From Icerya purchasi (Eukaryota; Arthropoda; Insecta; Hemiptera; Monophlebidae): a stretch of 64,000 nucleotides of DNA. This document shows positions 61,778 through 64,000 of this stretch, one piece after another. The stretch lies in NCBI GenBank assembly GCA_039619475.1, contig CM077115.1, positions 30,827,083 to 30,891,082 on the forward strand, in the 5' to 3' direction. Both the position numbers and the translations under genes were made by a program. The notes under the pieces were generated by a model, which was given only the letters and a program-made list of their open reading frames with translations, made no database searches and was not told where the DNA came from. Position 1 is the stretch's first letter. Each line of letters begins with the position of its first letter.

Positions 61778-64000
61778 CGTTGCTACCGGATTAGGGATTT
61801 TTTCATTTCCACTCATATTAAATTCCTTTAAACAAGTTGAATCGTGTGATTTGTTCTTTTCTTTCACGCTATTCTTGATTTTTCTGTAATTCATGACTGC
61901 TCATGAATCGACCGAGGCTCTGTAAAACAAAAAATATCATTCGCGGAATTAGCTTTTTGAAATGAAAGATACGTTATTTTTATTAAAAGAGCGGTTTAAA
62001 TTATCAGTTAGCGTTGGGCGATGTTTCGATTCCGTTTCAGCATTAGCTAAACTGGTGACTAAAACTGGATATGATGATAATCTGAAATTGACCTAAAATG
62101 GTGGCTGGTATTACAGTAGCAGCGTAGTATCAATATGTATTAGCGGTGATTATTTTTGCTTACCAATAATTTTGTAATTTAATTATATTTTCTTAACAGT
62201 AGCGTGGCAGCGACGCAGAAAAATTAGTAAATAGTAAAAAATTTAACGTATTTAATCAACCAACTACTGAAGAAATAAACAATAGAAAGAATTATAATCT
62301 ATTATACTAAGGAGTATTTAAATTAATATAATTTATGTATGCGTTATCGTTACTTGTATTAAGATTATTAAAATTATAGAAATCAATGTATTTAAATGAA
62401 CGATTGTAAATGGAATTTATAGCGACATTAAACTGAAATGGATTGTCACTTTAAATTTCATAATGTAAGTCGTAACTATTAAACAAATGTATTATTTGAA
62501 AAAAAAAAAAAAAAAAAAAAATACGAGTAGTTAAGGTATTTGACTATCAAAAACTACAGGTGATTCAGATTTTCTTTTGATCCCAGACTTAAGTCTTTCA
62601 AATGAAATTGAATTGCGTATTAGATAAATTACTTAAGAATTTGGAATCCCACGTGAAAGAAACTAGCTTAATATTTGCTTCAGATTCATTAGGTTCGGTT
62701 CATTACGAAAAGTGAATTACGCATAAAGTCTTCGGGGCTTTTTTCAATTCTTGCTCGATTAAATTGAATTAAGCTGTGCTTGTATAGATCGATATGGTTA
62801 TTCTATTGCACAATGCAAACATTAATGTTGTAACATATTTGTAATATTACTAGTTTCGAATTGCACGACTGTGAGTACGATGAATTTAATATATACGAAA
62901 AATTTATCTCTTGTAATAATTTTTGTTTCAATTCTATTATTTTCTGGACTTTTTTTTCTTCTAATGATTGTAGCTCAAACCTAGAGCTACAAGTAGTTTG
63001 AGGTTTTAAATTTTAATTCGATCGGATACTGACATAGAAAAGTAAGAAAGGTTGTGGTACAGAAAGAAAGGTTAAAATGTGAGAAGAATTGTAGAGAGTA
63101 GGAAGTTCAAATCTCAGCAGCCGAGTATAGAAAATACTCCGTTCAGCTAATAGGGTAAAGCATTTAAATAAAAAAGAAAAAATTAGCAGTATCGTCGATA
63201 AAGGAAGAATCAGAGGGATGTAGTGGAAAGTACGGGAGCCGGAACGAGAGAATAAAGATAGCGGAAAGATGGGAGCGAAGTGTGGCCGAATCGCAGGCGA
63301 CATGTCGCCAAGATTAAAGAGTGTCTGAGAACTATGTTAAGACTGGGAGGTTAGGCTGGACTATTAGATAGTGAGAGTTAAGATTTCAGAAGAACGCTAC
63401 GTGGATTTTGGACCAGAGTCTGTAATGTTATTCCTCGGAGAGAGGCAGAATGTTATTTGCAAATATTCTGATGCATGAATCGAAAAACGTGTGCTAATAA
63501 GTCCGCCATCTTATTTCCTGAAATTCCTACGCGTGTGGGGACCTATGAAAGATCAAGCGAAAATGGAGCGCATAAGAAAAAGACCATGAATAAGAAAGCG
63601 AATACGACGGGCAATGAAGTCATAAGAGTATAGAGGGAAGGGCGATGAGAGAGCCTGAATTTGCACCTCTAGAATCAGCCATAATTAGGTATTTGTTGAA
63701 GTGAAGAGTGGAAGAAATGAACGTCACAGCTCAGAGGATGCCAAACAATTAGAGCGTATAGACGGGACAAAAGTTGGAAAATCTTAAGGACTGCGAGTGT
63801 AATTACTTGTCAAGAAAGTAAAACAGGCATTAACAGATGTCCTCTACTCTTGGAAAAACTATTAAGAAATAGCAGAGAATAGGAAAGAAAGGAAGAGAAT
63901 TGATGTGCAGTTCATGTTTAATATAATTAAAGGAAAGCTGGTTTTTAGTTTTGGGCGAAAGAAAACCCAGGTACGAGTCAAAAAAGAAATGAAATTTGTC
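61778..64000. other. Right end of window without supported genes
   Basis: The part from about 63020 on is purine-rich on the plus strand, like the pyrimidine-rich non-LTR family read in reverse. I could not find a diagnostic RT, endonuclease or RNase H motif. The 96-codon minus-strand frame at 63013-63303 is Leu/Phe/Ser-rich, as expected from that base bias. Confidence 0.4.
62499..62521 (+). repeat. Poly-A tract
   Basis: About 23 consecutive A residues, perhaps the tail of a retroposed sequence to the left. Nothing recognisable precedes it. Confidence 0.6.

Noticed and set aside
63013..63303. Minus-strand 96-codon ORF as a membrane protein
   Set aside because: The hydrophobic composition follows from the pyrimidine bias of the strand, and no splice or family support was found.

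Overview
The window is a piece of an arthropod (most likely insect) nuclear genome. The evidence is a spliced gene with GT-AG introns, strong A+T bias with many (TA)n, (ATT)n and poly-T tracts, tRNA-derived SINEs, a DD34D mariner, non-LTR retrotransposon remains and decayed cut-and-paste transposons. The species cannot be named from sequence alone. There is no prokaryotic content: no operons, CRISPR array or rRNA.

Layout. Positions 1-7618 hold no gene I can support. Positions 7648-42910 (+) are one gene that I reconstructed exon by exon: Integrator complex subunit 8 (INTS8), 18 coding exons and about 1,180 codons. It runs from an N-terminal extension with four Ser-Pro-x-Pro/His-Trp motifs and a WMEF version of the PP2A-binding WFEF motif to a conserved C-terminus ending at 42910. 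Most exons are too short to stand out as long open frames. They were placed by matching translated segments to the INTS8 family and then requiring splice sites and codon phase to agree. All junctions but one (exon 10 to 11) agree.

The INTS8 introns are full of mobile DNA. Intron 5 (10155-13861) has non-LTR fragments, a TA-flanked repeat, a tRNA-like SINE head, two tandem SINE copies and a 33-bp-arm hairpin. Intron 6 has a 78-bp-arm near-perfect hairpin. Intron 11 (19834-25208) has two ~460-bp inverted arms enclosing an intact mariner with a 358-codon transposase. Introns 12 and 16 carry two further copies of the TA-flanked repeat, and intron 16 also carries a decayed DDE_3-type transposon on the minus strand. 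Intron 17 has two non-LTR pieces and a large TA/TG microsatellite.

Downstream of INTS8 lie a third SINE copy with target-site duplication (44580-44939) and then a long gene-poor stretch. At 50371-51333 (-) are the last two exons of a second gene, with a Ser/Pro-rich tail that I cannot name. A minus-strand exon with a single transmembrane segment at 61014-61157 may belong to the same gene. Between them lie a non-LTR 3' end with an intact-looking RNase H domain (52780-54340, +) and a decayed long-TIR transposon with DDE_Tnp_4-like and SWIM zinc-finger remains (57643-60508, +). Two short plus-strand exon candidates at 61273-61777 are unassigned.

I found no convincing new multi-gene system. The observations most worth following are the SPxPW extension and WMEF variant of INTS8, the two intronic hairpins, the nested inverted-arm/mariner structure, the TA-flanked three-copy repeat, and the unnamed minus-strand membrane-protein candidate.
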